From contig NW_026516743.1 of the NCBI RefSeq assembly GCF_025766255.1, positions 124,001 through 188,000 of the forward strand: 64,000 bases of DNA, written 5' to 3'. Under the pieces are notes generated by a model. The model ran no database searches. It was not told the origin of the DNA and saw nothing but the letters and a program-made list of their open reading frames with translations. Shown here piece by piece: positions 10,554-21,237 of the stretch (positions within the stretch are counted from its first letter, which is position 1; the number at the start of each line of letters is the position of its first letter). The position numbers and the translations under genes were made by a program. The stretch is from Zychaea mexicana (lineage: Eukaryota; Mucoromycota; Mucoromycetes; Mucorales; Lichtheimiaceae).

Positions 10554-11291
10554 ATGTATAGCTTTACTTCGTCAGGAACCAAATTGCGCTCTCGTCGACG
10601 TATATTGCCATCATTGCTATCAACAGGCACATGGTCTTGATGCCGGATTGCAAGTTCGACATAGCCTTGCTGCCTAACGATCGTTCCTTTTACGCGTCCG
10701 CCGCAATCGAACGTTGGCATTCGTACAGTGATCCTCTGGCGTTGCGCGGCGAGAACGGTGTTTTGATAGACATGGGAGCGCGAGCAGTAGGCAGTGAATG
10801 ATACCTTGAATGCTTGCTCAGGGGCCCCCTCGTTCTTCAGCATATATCGATGCCCGTCGCAATTGATCACCTCATCCAAGATTCGCCCGATCAATTGATC
10901 ATTCGATATCGATTCCATGTACGGTTCAACCATTACATAACAATAGAAATGATCGTTCTGCATACCATGTAGTAAATGATCAAGAATTTAGTGGAAAAAA
11001 TCCAAAATGCATATATGTACTTACCGTATCATCTGCAGCAGGATAATAATCATTTAAAGAGTCCAACATCACCATGCCATCCAATAGAACAATCTCGGGT
11101 GGAGTGTCTCTGGTTCAGCATGCCACACAGGTTCTATGCGGTCTAGTATTACCACTGAAATCCGTTCCAGGCTTCTCACAGTGGCATCTCTTGCAAAGAT
11201 AGTTGTTGTTGTAGTCAAAATTACCAGCACTAAGTGCTTCAGAGACAGTTGGTAAAGTAGAGTTCGGTTGGTTACGATGTTCAGAATTCAT
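10554..11291 (-). pseudogene. Broken zinc-finger gene, transposase-like DNA-binding region
   Basis: Exon 1 (11291-11025) starts MNSEHRNQPNSTLPTV and carries a C-x2-C...C-x2-C finger (YLCKRCHC...RTCVAC). It then hits TGA at 11117-11115, and the same frame resumes with TRDTPPEIVLLDGM to a GTAAGT donor. Exon 2 (10957-10554) continues in phase with NDHFYCYVMVEPYME, a CGGRVKGTIVRQQGY block and AIRHQDHVP, a second possible Cys/His zinc site like those before transposase domains, then LVPDEVKLYIA. It stops abruptly where the inverted PD-(D/E)XK copy begins. The stop probably replaced a Trp (TGG). No catalytic transposase domain is left, so the class cannot be named. Confidence 0.6.
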
Positions 11292-11680
11292 TCTGCAGTT
11301 AATAAAAAAAACAGTTGGAGAAAGAGCAGGGAAGAGGAAGAAAACACCCAAGCCCCTTCTTTCCAGGGTCAAAAAAATTCAGACTCCATGCGCTCTTTCG
11401 CGTTTGTTAATCATCTAATGATGGTTCTAGAGCAACTACTTTCTTTTACTATACACATCATCTTTCTGCTATCTCATACTTTATGTCAGCTAAATTTTAA
11501 TTCCTATAGGACCATATATAAATATGAAAAAAGTGATGTTTGTTGGTGTATACATCTGGATGTGTCCAGTTGAGTATTTATCCCAGGTTGATAATGGGTG
11601 TTCGCGTTTCTGATGTGGGACAATGTGAAACCCGAAATTCCTCAACGCGAATTTTCAGCAGCTCCTATGATTCCTCTGCA
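11292..11680. other. Spacer between pseudogene and right minisatellite
   Basis: AT-rich with no supported gene. It would contain the promoter of the zinc-finger pseudogene on the minus strand. The plus-strand frame entering the minisatellite at 11540 is an artefact of the stop-free 9-bp array. Confidence 0.5.
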
Positions 11681-12097
11681 TACGGTGTAAACGGTGCATA
11701 CGGTGTAAACGGTGTAAACGGTGTAGACGGTGTAGACGGTGTAAACGGTGTAGACGGTGTAAACGGTGTAGACGGTGTAAATGGTGTTAGTGGTGTAAAC
11801 GGTGTAAACGGTGTAGATGGTGTAAACGGTGTAAACGGTGTAGACGGTGTAAACGGTGTAGACGGTGTAGACGGTGTAAACGGTGTAGACGGTGTAGACG
11901 GTGTAAATGGTGTTAGTGGTGTAAACGGTGTAAACGGTGTAAACGGTGTAAACGGTGTAAACGGTGTAAATGGTGTAGACGGTGTAAACGGTGTAAACGA
12001 TGTTAGCGGTGTAAACGGTGTGAACAGTGTAGACGATGTTAGCGGTGTAGACGGTGTAAACGGAAACGGTGTAGACGGTGTTAGCGGTCGGTGTAAA
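11681..12097. repeat. 9-bp minisatellite (GGTGTAAAC)n, right array
   Basis: About 46 units with variants GGTGTAGAC, GGTGTTAGT and GGTGTTAGC. It is longer and more degenerate than the left array but in the same orientation, and is followed by the same cassette. The Val-Asn-Gly/Val-Asp-Gly and Thr-Val-Tyr frames are artefacts. Confidence 0.95.
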
Positions 12098-12098
12098 A

Positions 12099-12280
12099 GG
12101 AGTCAACCTCTGATTGGCTGACCCAAGTACCGGTTTGTCCGTCTGTCCGAAACACTTCTCGTTGCTATAGCAACCGTGCAAACCACTACAGCATTGTTCA
12201 TTATATCACACCCCTCTCAATTTACGTTTATAAGTTAAAGTATACTTTGACGCTTCTGCTATATAAAGAGTTTCACTGAA
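12099..12280 (+). promoter_or_regulatory. Promoter-like cassette, right copy
   Basis: Near-identical to 9218-9398. It holds an inverted CCAAT (GATTGGCTGAC), a perfect 14-bp palindrome GTTGCTATAGCAAC (12161-12174) of RFX/X-box type, and ATATAAAG at 12261-12268, about 80 bp before the ATG at 12345. Position and elements fit a promoter for the gene at 12345. Confidence 0.6.
12161..12174. promoter_or_regulatory. X-box-like palindrome, right cassette
   Basis: GTTGCTATAGCAAC is a perfect 14-bp palindrome of RFX-site form, about 170 bp upstream of the ATG at 12345. Confidence 0.5.
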
Positions 12281-12344
12281 ACTCTTCCCTAGATTTTTTT
12301 TGTGTTTCAGGCTACCTTTCCAACGCGGTTCCTTTGATTTTGCC

Positions 12345-13352
12345 ATGACAACCACTGAAGAAAACACCCAGGATGAAAATGACAGTAAATGGATGTTTTG
12401 AATTTATATCTATCTAATATTTTGTTTTGTTAAAGGCCTGACTTATTTCGTAGTGCTTGATGACCTTCTTACGTTCAAGTTGCCACTGGATCAGTTGCCT
12501 GGAACGGATCTATTGAGCAAAGCAATCCTAAAAACATCAACAACCATAGACATTATCACCTCGGATCTGTTGAATGTCCCAAAAGGAACTTATACTACCG
12601 CAACCACTGAATGGGACAATGGCTCCCGTAGCGATATTCTGTATGTCCCTTGTCTGGGCATTCAAAACTCATTGCCACCAATTCTGATCGAGGTACAAGC
12701 CATCGTGAATGAAGCTTTTATGGAACGATTGGTCAAATACAGTCAAAACGCCAAACAAGTGTACAAATCCTATCCGTTGGTGATGGTATTTTGCATTGAT
12801 AAACTCTCTCCGTTGACGTTTATCACCAAGTTCACACCTGTCGATGGTAAACCATAGATGCAGCGTATTCTGTGCTCTCATTTCTGGGCGAAGAGCTGTT
12901 ATCTTGTGTCAAAGCCAAGCCTATCGTACGGAGAAGTCGATGCCAACGTATCATCTTTACAGGCATTGTCGATGTTTCTGATTGAACAATCGCCCACCTT
13001 GTATGGTCATTCTCATCCTGAACATTCGACAGTACGAACATTGTATCGGCTGGCCATGGAGTGCATTGATATGGAAACTGTACAAAAAGAAGATTTGGTA
13101 CATGTTGTTGATGCGATTTACAGTAATAATGAAAAGTTGTTGCATAAGGTGGCTGCTTCCCTTGAAAACGTCCCTGGCTCGCTCAAGGCAAAAAGAATCG
13201 TGTCGCATGCACTGGAATTCAACCATACGGCCAAACGAAAATATGTGGATGATGACGACAGTGACAATCTGCAATTCATCATCAGCTTCCACAAGAACCT
13301 GGTGGGCAAAATGAAAAGATATATTAAAAAATATGCTAATCATCAAAACTAA
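12345..13352 (+). pseudogene. Decayed PD-(D/E)XK-like gene, right copy
   Basis: Exon 1 (12345-12384) begins MTTTEENTQDEND. An intron with GTAAAT and a TTAAAG acceptor leads to exon 2 at 12436 (SLTYFVVLDDLLTFKLPLD). The Asp...Glu-x-Gln core is SDILYVP plus ILIEVQAIVNEA, followed by NAKQVYKSYPLVMVFCID. A TAG at 12855 interrupts after DGKP, and the same frame continues MQRILCSHFWAKSCYLVSK to 13352. Against the left copy it lacks about 20 residues after KYVDDDDSD and diverges after LVGKM, where AT-rich DNA begins. It keeps a start codon, a first exon and a TATA box, so it may still be transcribed. A domesticated or TE-derived nuclease-like family is likely; function unknown. Confidence 0.7.
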
Positions 13353-15190
13353 TTAATAATTAATATAAATTAATTTGAGATACTCTACCTATTAGAAAAA
13401 TTGATATAATATATATTATGCTTTTTTTTACTTATTCATTAAGTAATTTTTCTATTATTTCTCTAAAATTTATATTTCCATTATTGCCTATATAATTTTT
13501 TTTTAGTTTTAACTGTTTTATATTTTTTTATTTTTTTTCTTTTTTTTTCATTAAACATATATATACAATATTACTGGTTCGTTGAATTTGATTTTCAAAT
13601 AATTCTTATATATTCATTTTATTTATATTTGTTTTTTTAATGCGTTTCTTGGTAATATGTTATTTAGAATGTTTAGAGCATAAGTAATCAGGTTCACTAT
13701 TAAGGAGATTAATTCTAATTTTTTTATGACATATATGTCCTTTCTTTTTTCTTTTTTTATAATTAAATGTACATATAGTTAGACTAGTATTTATAATCCA
13801 AAAGTAATTTTTTTTGTATTTTTTAATTCCTCTTTTATAATATTTTCCATTAAATTTATTTTATTTTCTTGTATTTTGTATAAGCTTTCATTTTCAAAAT
13901 AATTATTTATAACTTGATATATGATATTTTTTATAGATAATTGCATAGATTCCTTACATATAAGAATTTCTTCATTTAACAAGACTATATTGAAAATTTT
14001 TGTCAATATATTTAGAAGTTATCTTTTTTATAAAATAAAAATATAACTTTTATTTTATTGACAAAAAAATTATTAGTTACTACTTTTTTCATAGTTTTTC
14101 ATATAGCAACCAGTCTCCCATGTGACTTAACAGAATCCGAAACAATATACATGCATTATTCAATCTGGACATTCTTATGACTTGCTGCTGTACAGTATCT
14201 AGATTGTTATGTAACTTTAGTGTTAGCGAAACAGGTCTCAATGCAATGCCCAACTATGTTCGATATAATGCTGATAGCACCATATATATCAAATCATCAA
14301 AATTAGACTTGCTATTACTAGAAGCCTCTGGACCTTATTGTACTGGTGGCAGAAGTAGACATGTATTTGATGAACAATCAATGATGGTAAAATATCCAAA
14401 TAAATTATATATGAAAAATAAAGTATAATATAAAAAATATTATAGAAATTTTAATAAAATTTACTTATGTTTTAATATATGTAAAAATACTTTAAGAGGA
14501 AAAATTAAATTTATTTGTTTTTACTATTAGCTTATTTTCAAAACGGTTTTAAAATTACTTAACATTTAAGGGAAAATCTAAAAACATATTATAAAAAAAT
14601 ATAAAATAAAAAGAAAAAACTTTTATTGAATAATCCCGGTGCAACAGTAGTGAGCATATCCCTCCTTTAGATGAGGAACTTGTGACGAAATCTAACTTGT
14701 CAATGAAATTTAAAGGTGGAAGGTTGCAGGAGGCGGCAAGCCTTTCATGAGTATATTAACAATAACAAGCTTTTCCATTAAATTAGAATTAAAATTATGT
14801 TTAGGGTTTATTGTTTATTCATCTTTGATCACATCAAAGCAGCATTTGGATGTTATATAATGCTTCTTAGTATCTTTAAGAGAAATCACAATATGAAACC
14901 ATCATTGATCTATGAAGTACGAGTGTTTATTTATACACCAGTGCCAAAGGTAATATAGTAGTTTTTATTAAAATTGGGGTGATTATTACAATAGTTGACA
15001 GATTTTAAATTACCCTTTTCATAATTTAGATGATAACTATTATTATTTAAACATTTTTTATATACTTTGATAATATTCTTTTGTATTATTTTATTAGAAT
15101 AAGGATTAGATAGATAATAAGGAGTTATCTTCGGGGATTGGCTTGGGTCACAAAACTGAGTCACCAGCCAAATTGTGACCTTACACACAA
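13353..15190. other. AT-rich island
   Basis: About 1.8 kb of strongly AT-rich, homopolymer-rich sequence, very different from both flanks. Short AT-biased frames at 13791-14006 (-) and 14931-15188 (-) have Asn/Lys/Ile-rich products without recognisable domains. It begins exactly where the right PD-(D/E)XK copy loses homology. Old decayed repeat DNA is the simplest reading. I found no mitochondrial gene in it. Confidence 0.6.
14177..14428 (+). pseudogene. Fragment of a repeated fungal hypothetical family
   Basis: An 83-codon frame inside the AT-rich island is less AT-biased than its surroundings. It contains SKLDLLLLEASGPY and RHVFDEQSMMVKYPNK. An acidic residue in 'LLLEASGPY' followed by a FD-x-x-K-like stretch recalls multi-copy Mucorales hypothetical proteins that also look PD-(D/E)XK-like. 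It is too short to be complete. The family link is a recollection, not a search result. Confidence 0.3.
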
Positions 15191-15225
15191 TAATCGCATT
15201 GTAGAAAAAAATTGAGTACCTGCTA

Positions 15226-16267
15226 GGTAGGGATCCGTATCAGAACCGTAGAACCGGAACCGAACCGAACCGAAACCGAGAAAATACGGTTCGGTTCCTG
15301 TCAAGAACCGAACCGGAACCGAACCGGTTCTGTATAAGTAGAACCGAAGAACCGAGAGGCAGAAGATTGCAATCAGCGATTTTGGTAATTAGTATAAAGT
15401 AGGCTATAATGGAAGTTACGAACAATGTTATTCCGAAAAGACCACGAAGTAGTGTATTTGCAAGCCATACTTTATTGAAAAATTTAACAAAACCTGCAAA
15501 AGCAGAAGGGAGTAAAAAATAGTAAAGAAGATAAGAGAAAAAAATAAAAAAAACACTTCTTCTGACGGCAGCTTGCTTTCTCCGCCCATGACGCACATCA
15601 TTACTTGTTCCTCTACTTTGCTACCCACAATGCATTTTTCTCCATGACGTACTACTTAACTAGATTTATCATGGCTTCTCGATCAGTTTTATCAAGTTTG
15701 TGCATTCCGTTCGAGATTGCGCATTCTGGGGCTCATAACAGAATTATCTTACCCATTCACCCTTTGCCTTTTATGAGACACTATACACTATACACACGTA
15801 GAGACACAGCAGCTGTATGTACTGCCGGTTGTGGTTCAATTCCTCCAATGTTACGATAACATATTGTACTAGTAATACTAAGTCGCTCTAAGTAAGTACT
15901 ATAAGCTCCACTTTTTTTTGTAAAAACTGTGCTTCAATCTTTTAACCATGCAATGACCCACATCGTATGAGAATGTTTACATTCTGTTTCTCTTATTCAT
16001 TTTGAGATCGCTGTTCAATGTACAATAATAAATTATTCTTTTTTACTGCAGTATTCAAGTATACCGCGACATTTGAACACACACATCAGCTTTCATTTAA
16101 AGATACCGAATCTTGCCTTTTTTATATACATGATGGGTTCGGTTCTTCGGTTCGATTCTTCGGTTCTACGGTTCTCGTCGGTTCTAGTCGGTTCGGTTCT
16201 TGCTTTAGACGGTTCGGTTCGGTTCCCTTTAAGAACCGAACCGAACCGAACCGTGCGGATCCCTACC
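15226..16267. mobile_element. Non-autonomous DNA element with GAACCG-rich ends
   Basis: A 1,042-bp segment is bounded by the 12-bp inverted repeat GGTAGGGATCCG (15226-15237) and CGGATCCCTACC (16256-16267). It is flanked on both sides by GCTA (15222-15225 and 16268-16271), a candidate 4-bp target duplication. Both subterminal 120-130 bp are packed with GAACCG/CGGTTC hexamers in both orientations, giving strong hairpins. The interior (15360-16130) has no transposase; its open frames are hydrophobic or low complexity. This fits a MITE-like or deleted element mobilised in trans. Superfamily is not assigned. Confidence 0.75.
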
Positions 16268-16539
16268 GCTAGGTCACTGCTATGAATCATTTATGACACA
16301 TCTTGCATATGCCTTTGACATGACACACATCCTTAGACTCAACGAGCGTAGCAGTAACAATGCAATAACACGTACATTGACTCATTCTCAATTAGATGAG
16401 CATCAGTGTTTTCTTTGCTATCACAAATGATATAAATAAAAGACCGTTTACTATTCTCAAAAATGTTGCCTTTATTTATTTGCAATACATTTCCAACTTT
16501 TCAAGCTCTACACTTTTTTCTAACACATCTTTGTCAATT

Positions 16540-18764
16540 ATGTCTCTCAACACCACCGCCAGCTCCTCTACGTATCAGGCCTCGCAAATGGCTATGCGTG
16601 AATCTATGAATGAAACGCACCGTGAAGCACTCGAAGCACGCCCAGCCAACACGAAGAAAACCTATGTCAACAAGCAAACGGAATACCGTCAATGGTGCAA
16701 TAGAATGATGCCACATTTGCCTACAGAAACTCGTTATATTGTTTATGGCGACAAGCTCCATTTGTTTCTCAAAGAAGAGGTATGTACAATAATTATGAAA
16801 TGTGCGACTTCAAATTCATAGTTTTGCTGTACTGCTTCTTAGCTTATACAATCTCAATTAACAGGTCATGAACCGTGATGCTCGTCGCAAGGGCAAAGGA
16901 TCGACCCAGCTCAAGAAAATCAAAGCTTCCACTTTCATGAGCTACGTTGCCGCCATCGTCGATTTATATCAGCAACAAGTTCGTTCGTTTGCCAATAGTC
17001 ATCCTCATCCACGTAGCGCTGTCAAGGAACTTATCGACCTCGTCCAAATCCGCGAAGAAAGCCAACGACGTGAAAATTACGACGAACGTGCACTTGGAAC
17101 ATTGATCGATGGATATACGACCACCGATCAGATTGCCGACGTTGTCGATTACTACATGGCCAAGAATGAAGGGTCTCACTTGCGCAATGCTCTCGCATTT
17201 TTGCTTTCTCACTATTGTTTGTTGCGAAGCGAGTCGGCACGGAAGGCTACCTTACCCAATATGCACAGTGTCGAATTGGAGCGTGAAGGCCCGTCCGAAT
17301 GCCATTCCCTCATGATGATTATCAAGCAAGGAAAGACAAACAAGCACGGTCGTCTGGAACTTGTCGCCTGCATCTGGAACACTCGCGTCGAGATATGCCC
17401 CTTCATGGCTCTTTCTTTTTATTTTTTCTGGCGTTGGCATGTCGAAAACGAACCATTCCCCGTCTTCACTCATAACCAAGATTGGTATGATATCCGCTTG
17501 CTCAAGAGCACCTCTCCTTCCGCCACCAACACCACCGAAATCTCATATCAGCAGCAACTTCGAGCAATCGACGAGGCGTTTGCCAAATGTAACATTGTCT
17601 CCTCCAAGAAGACACATGCCGCCCGTGGATCCTCATGCAAGATGGCAGATTTGGATGGTGCCGACGAGGCGCAGATAAGAAGATTAGGCAGATGGAACAA
17701 CACTACGATGAATGGTGCTTACTTGACAAGTCTTCCTCGTGAAGTCATGCGTGTCTTGGCCGGCTTTCCTGCTCAACAGGGTCACTTCTTTCTGCCTCGT
17801 GCTGCCGTTGACCCTCCTCAAGAATTATGCAAAAAGATTTTTCCTCGTGTCGAATACTGGCTGGAAACAATTCGACCTGATCAAGTGGCTGCCGCCGGGT
17901 TTCTGCGTCTCTTAGGTGTTCTGCGCGTTACGTTTCTTCAAGACGCTGTGCTTATGCAAGAAAAGTATCCGCATCATCCAATTTTTCTCAATCATATATT
18001 CAGAGAGCCGCTATACATCCAGTTCAAAGAGTAAGTATTGATTTTAAAAAATGCACAAGATGATCATTAATATGGTACTTATTGTTGTTACTATTTTGAC
18101 TATTAGAGATCTTCAACGATCCATTCAAGAAGATGCCACCCCTCAAGATCTGCTCTTGCAACGTGCCGTACCTCACCTTGAGCAATGCATGAGCACGATG
18201 AACAATGAAATGGTTTCGCGGTTAGATGCAATGCAAATGCAGATGGAAAATATGACGAAGAACCTTTCTGACCTCGTATCTGGCCGTGCGACGGTAAACC
18301 TAAGCATCAATTGGCCATCATCATCATCATCAGTAGCAGCAGCACCAATGCCAACACAGCAGCACCATCCAGAGCAGCAGCCAACAACAGCAACAGTTAC
18401 ATCTATCCCGAGTTCAGCACCTTCTGAAACATTGGGTCTTGATGCAACGAGTGAGTCACCGTTTTATATGATGAGCCGGGGAATCAAGACTGTCACTGAC
18501 CTTTGGGCAGAGTGGTCGGTTGGGCTTGCTGGAGGCTATGCAGTGAAAACACTGGAACAACGTTGGGGTGCAAAATGGAGAAACGGCGATTGGAAGTTCT
18601 TCAGTCGCAGAATCAAGATCATTAAGGAGGTCGAGCGATTTGCCTCTGCCAAAGGGATTTCGGAAACGACAGCAGCAGCAATGGGCGAAGAAAGGCGCAA
18701 TGCTCTTGGACTTAGCTTAAACGAGCTTAACAAACAGGCGACAACGATTTTCCAAAATATTTAG
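16540..18764 (+). CDS. Crypton tyrosine recombinase with GCR1_C domain
   Basis: Three exons join in phase: 16540-16779, 16865-18030 and 18107-18764, giving 687 aa. The N-terminal part (PANTKKTYVNKQTEYRQWC) resembles a core-binding SAM-like domain. The catalytic part shows the tyrosine recombinase series in order: Arg in HYCLLRSESARKATL, a Lys-rich turn (KQGKTNKHGRL), HAAR, LGRWNN and the candidate nucleophile Tyr in MNGAYLTSLP. After a Gln/Pro-rich linker the C-terminus has a GCR1_C DNA-binding domain (IKTVTDLWAEWSVGLAGGY, EQRWGAKWRNGDWKFFSRR). This YR plus GCR1_C order defines fungal Cryptons. The start MSLNT was chosen over an upstream in-frame ATG (16396) because the extra residues are hydrophobic and unrelated. 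No frameshift or stop is visible, so the element may be active. Confidence 0.88.
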
Positions 18765-19035
18765 GTGTTTATGATAGCTCTTTTCTCCCTTTGCTACTTG
18801 TTCAGCAGACCCACTTAAACTATTTACTTGAAATAAATGAAACATATTTTGTTTGAAGAAGATAAGAAGCGTCGCTTATTGTAAAATATCTTTCCGTCAT
18901 ATGTTTTAGATTTACTATTGTAATGGCGAAATCGCAAGTATAATATAATGAATTTGAAAATGGAACACATGACAATGACAGGTAGTAGCATAGCAACAGT
19001 GTCAGAAACAAAAGGACAGAGAGTAATATTATTAT

Positions 19036-19116
19036 TTTGTGACCCGCACGGCAATAACTCCAGTTATTTCTCATGTAGATGGCAGAAAACAAGTGTTATT
19101 TCTTGCGGGTCCCAAA
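19036..19116. repeat. Short imperfect inverted repeat
   Basis: TTTTGTGACCCGC at 19036-19048 pairs with GCGGGTCCCAAA at 19105-19116. Inside lies a perfect hairpin AATAAC-TCCA-GTTATT. It could be a tiny MITE, a relic, or a foldable transcript; length is only about 80 bp. Confidence 0.35.
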
Positions 19117-19639
19117 TTTTGCAGGTGACCTGCTGTGACATGTCGAGACATTGAGGTTGTATAATAACATTTACTAGAGTGAAAATAAAAACAATAAATC
19201 ATCTATCATAGAAAACATACGATTTACATCCTTTATGTAACATTAATGGGTAATACTTGAGCTTTAAACAGCATTCTACAGTAAGGGCTAGTAAGTTTGT
19301 ACTAAGAGAATCATATTGGTAACTAAAAGAAAACTCCATGTGGGAAGAAAACAGGCACAAGCAAGTTTAACTAATGAGAAGAGAGAAAATCATTTTGTGA
19401 TTGGTACATTTAACTACTATTTACTGATAGAGTGTCGATGTCTTAGCTTCCCCGCTCTTGGGCAGGTACTGACAGGAGCAACCACGGGAAGGCGCATCGA
19501 CATCTGCTCCCCCAGTAACCCACTCCCCACAAAGCTAGGGCCTTGTCTTGGTCGCTTACGGATCCTTGAAGGTCGAATGGTATTGAGACGCCCACTTCAT
19601 CTCACCAAACGCGGAGCTACAGAAAAAACACACCTTAGA

Positions 19640-19890
19640 AATCGATGCGAATTGACTATGTACCAAAAGAACAGCGCGTGTTTTTCGTTCGTGTTTCTGT
19701 TCGTTTGCGCTCGTAGCTGTTTCTATGGTCTTCTTTACATCTCTTCGATTGTTTCATATGGTTCGTTTACGTTCGTCTCCTAATCTAACCTTTGGAGAGA
19801 AGCCATCTGTGTTAGCAATCAAATGTAATTTGACAACGTACCAGAAGATCAGCGGGTGCTTTTGGTTCGTGTCAAAGAAAGAAAAAAGAA
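19640..19890 (+). other. Two diverged copies of a coding-like motif
   Basis: At about 19650 the sequence encodes IDYVPKEQRVFFVRV, and at about 19830 FDNVPEDQRVLLVRV. Conservation is stronger at the protein level (D-x-VP-x-x-QRV-x-x-VRV) than at third positions, so both probably descend from a real exon. Stops around them show that neither is intact. Family unknown. Confidence 0.35.
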
Positions 19891-21237
19891 AAAGCGAGGA
19901 AACAACATGCTGTGGAAAATGGGTGCTAAAGTAGGTAAAAATACCCCCGCCCTCATTTACAGGTCCGTGCTAAACAATGCTGGGAACCATGACAGATGTT
20001 CCGTATCGTAGCTGACGGTAACACGATCACAACGTACTTTATCACACTTTGGTACGCGTTTTTCACCTTTCTTTTTTTTTAACTTTCTGTGGTCGCGTAG
20101 TTCTGCTCGCGAAAATTATCGAAAGGAAAAAAAATTGTTCGGAGGGAACGTGTCGATCATCCTGTTATTTTTATTTCTCACATGTAAGTATCATACACCA
20201 CCTGCACATACGCCAAGGAAGTAACACAACGTCTGATTGGATCTATGGCAGGCCCGTGTGTCCGTTACACTGGCCTTTGGACTTTTGACATTGAGCTGTT
20301 CCTCCCCTTGACGCTATCAGATAACATCGGTTGCTGCTACTTTTATAATGCTTTTCCCGGAGACTCGTTCGCAAAGGTTCACCATGCATGAGTGCGTACT
20401 GAATCAGTAACTTTAAAAAAGAAACCGACCTTGTTAGTGCTTTAGGCTTGAATAGCGATCATTTTCTTGCTGTTACAGTGTACATGTCGACAACGGCTAG
20501 ATACCCACATGCAGAAGGTTGATGGCTGCGCGTCAGCAAAGGTTTGTTTTTTTAGGGACAAGTGAATATGCCTTTTTTGTCTTTGTTAATTAATATTGAA
20601 CTTTTACAGGGTAACAGTGAATGCCTCAAAGATGGGCGAAACCTTGGTTCGATCGTCATGATCACGATAAATGATAGTATAGCCATTTATGGTCTTGTGC
20701 ATCTATTATATCAGGAGTTGTTTTGAATAAGAAGGATTTATATTTTCATGGGACGCTTGGTAGTTGCAGCCATTGACTAACATGTCTATACTATTCCGCA
20801 AATAGCAATCACATGATGACATAATTAAGCTGCATTCGATGGCGAGTTGCTACTGTTATTGTCACGCAGAAATCGCATCCACAGCGGCTAGAACGCGTAT
20901 CTTTCGTTTTTCAGTTTGGCATGAGAAAGATTTAAAATGTTTCGTAGAACCACCATGATCGCTGGGCGCACAATAGCTCATCAAATGGTTGGCGAATAGC
21001 AAAAAATAGACAATCATGTTATCACACGGGCTCATTAAGAAGGGTATAGCCATTCCTACTATGCGGCAAATTACCGCTGCTTCTTATGTACGTATCTAAC
21101 AAACTAAAAGGTACCCCCATCATCTTTATCGCTTACTGTATCCAACTTCATGCTAGGATATGTTTGAACCATGCTCCTTGTAATATATTTATCATAACAG
21201 CATCTCCAACAACAATATTACAAGTAGACTACTGAAT

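Larger units (their letters stand above)
18765..21237. other. Intergenic region with degenerate repeats
   Basis: No complete gene is supported. It holds the downstream flank of the Crypton, a short inverted repeat (19036-19116), and two diverged copies of a coding-like motif (about 19640-19890). The rest, including 20000-21237, shows only short frames without domains. Confidence 0.5.

Noticed and set aside
11540..12181. Val-Asn-Gly / Val-Asp-Gly repeat protein across the right array
   Set aside because: Same minisatellite artefact; the frame simply enters and leaves the array from noncoding flanks.
12842..12858. A tiny intron (GTAAACC...TGCAG) that would remove the TAG of the PD-(D/E)XK gene
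   Set aside because: Only 17 nt, far below a spliceable length.
13353..15190. Nuclear mitochondrial insertion
   Set aside because: AT-rich, but no mitochondrial protein, rRNA or tRNA sequence could be recognised.
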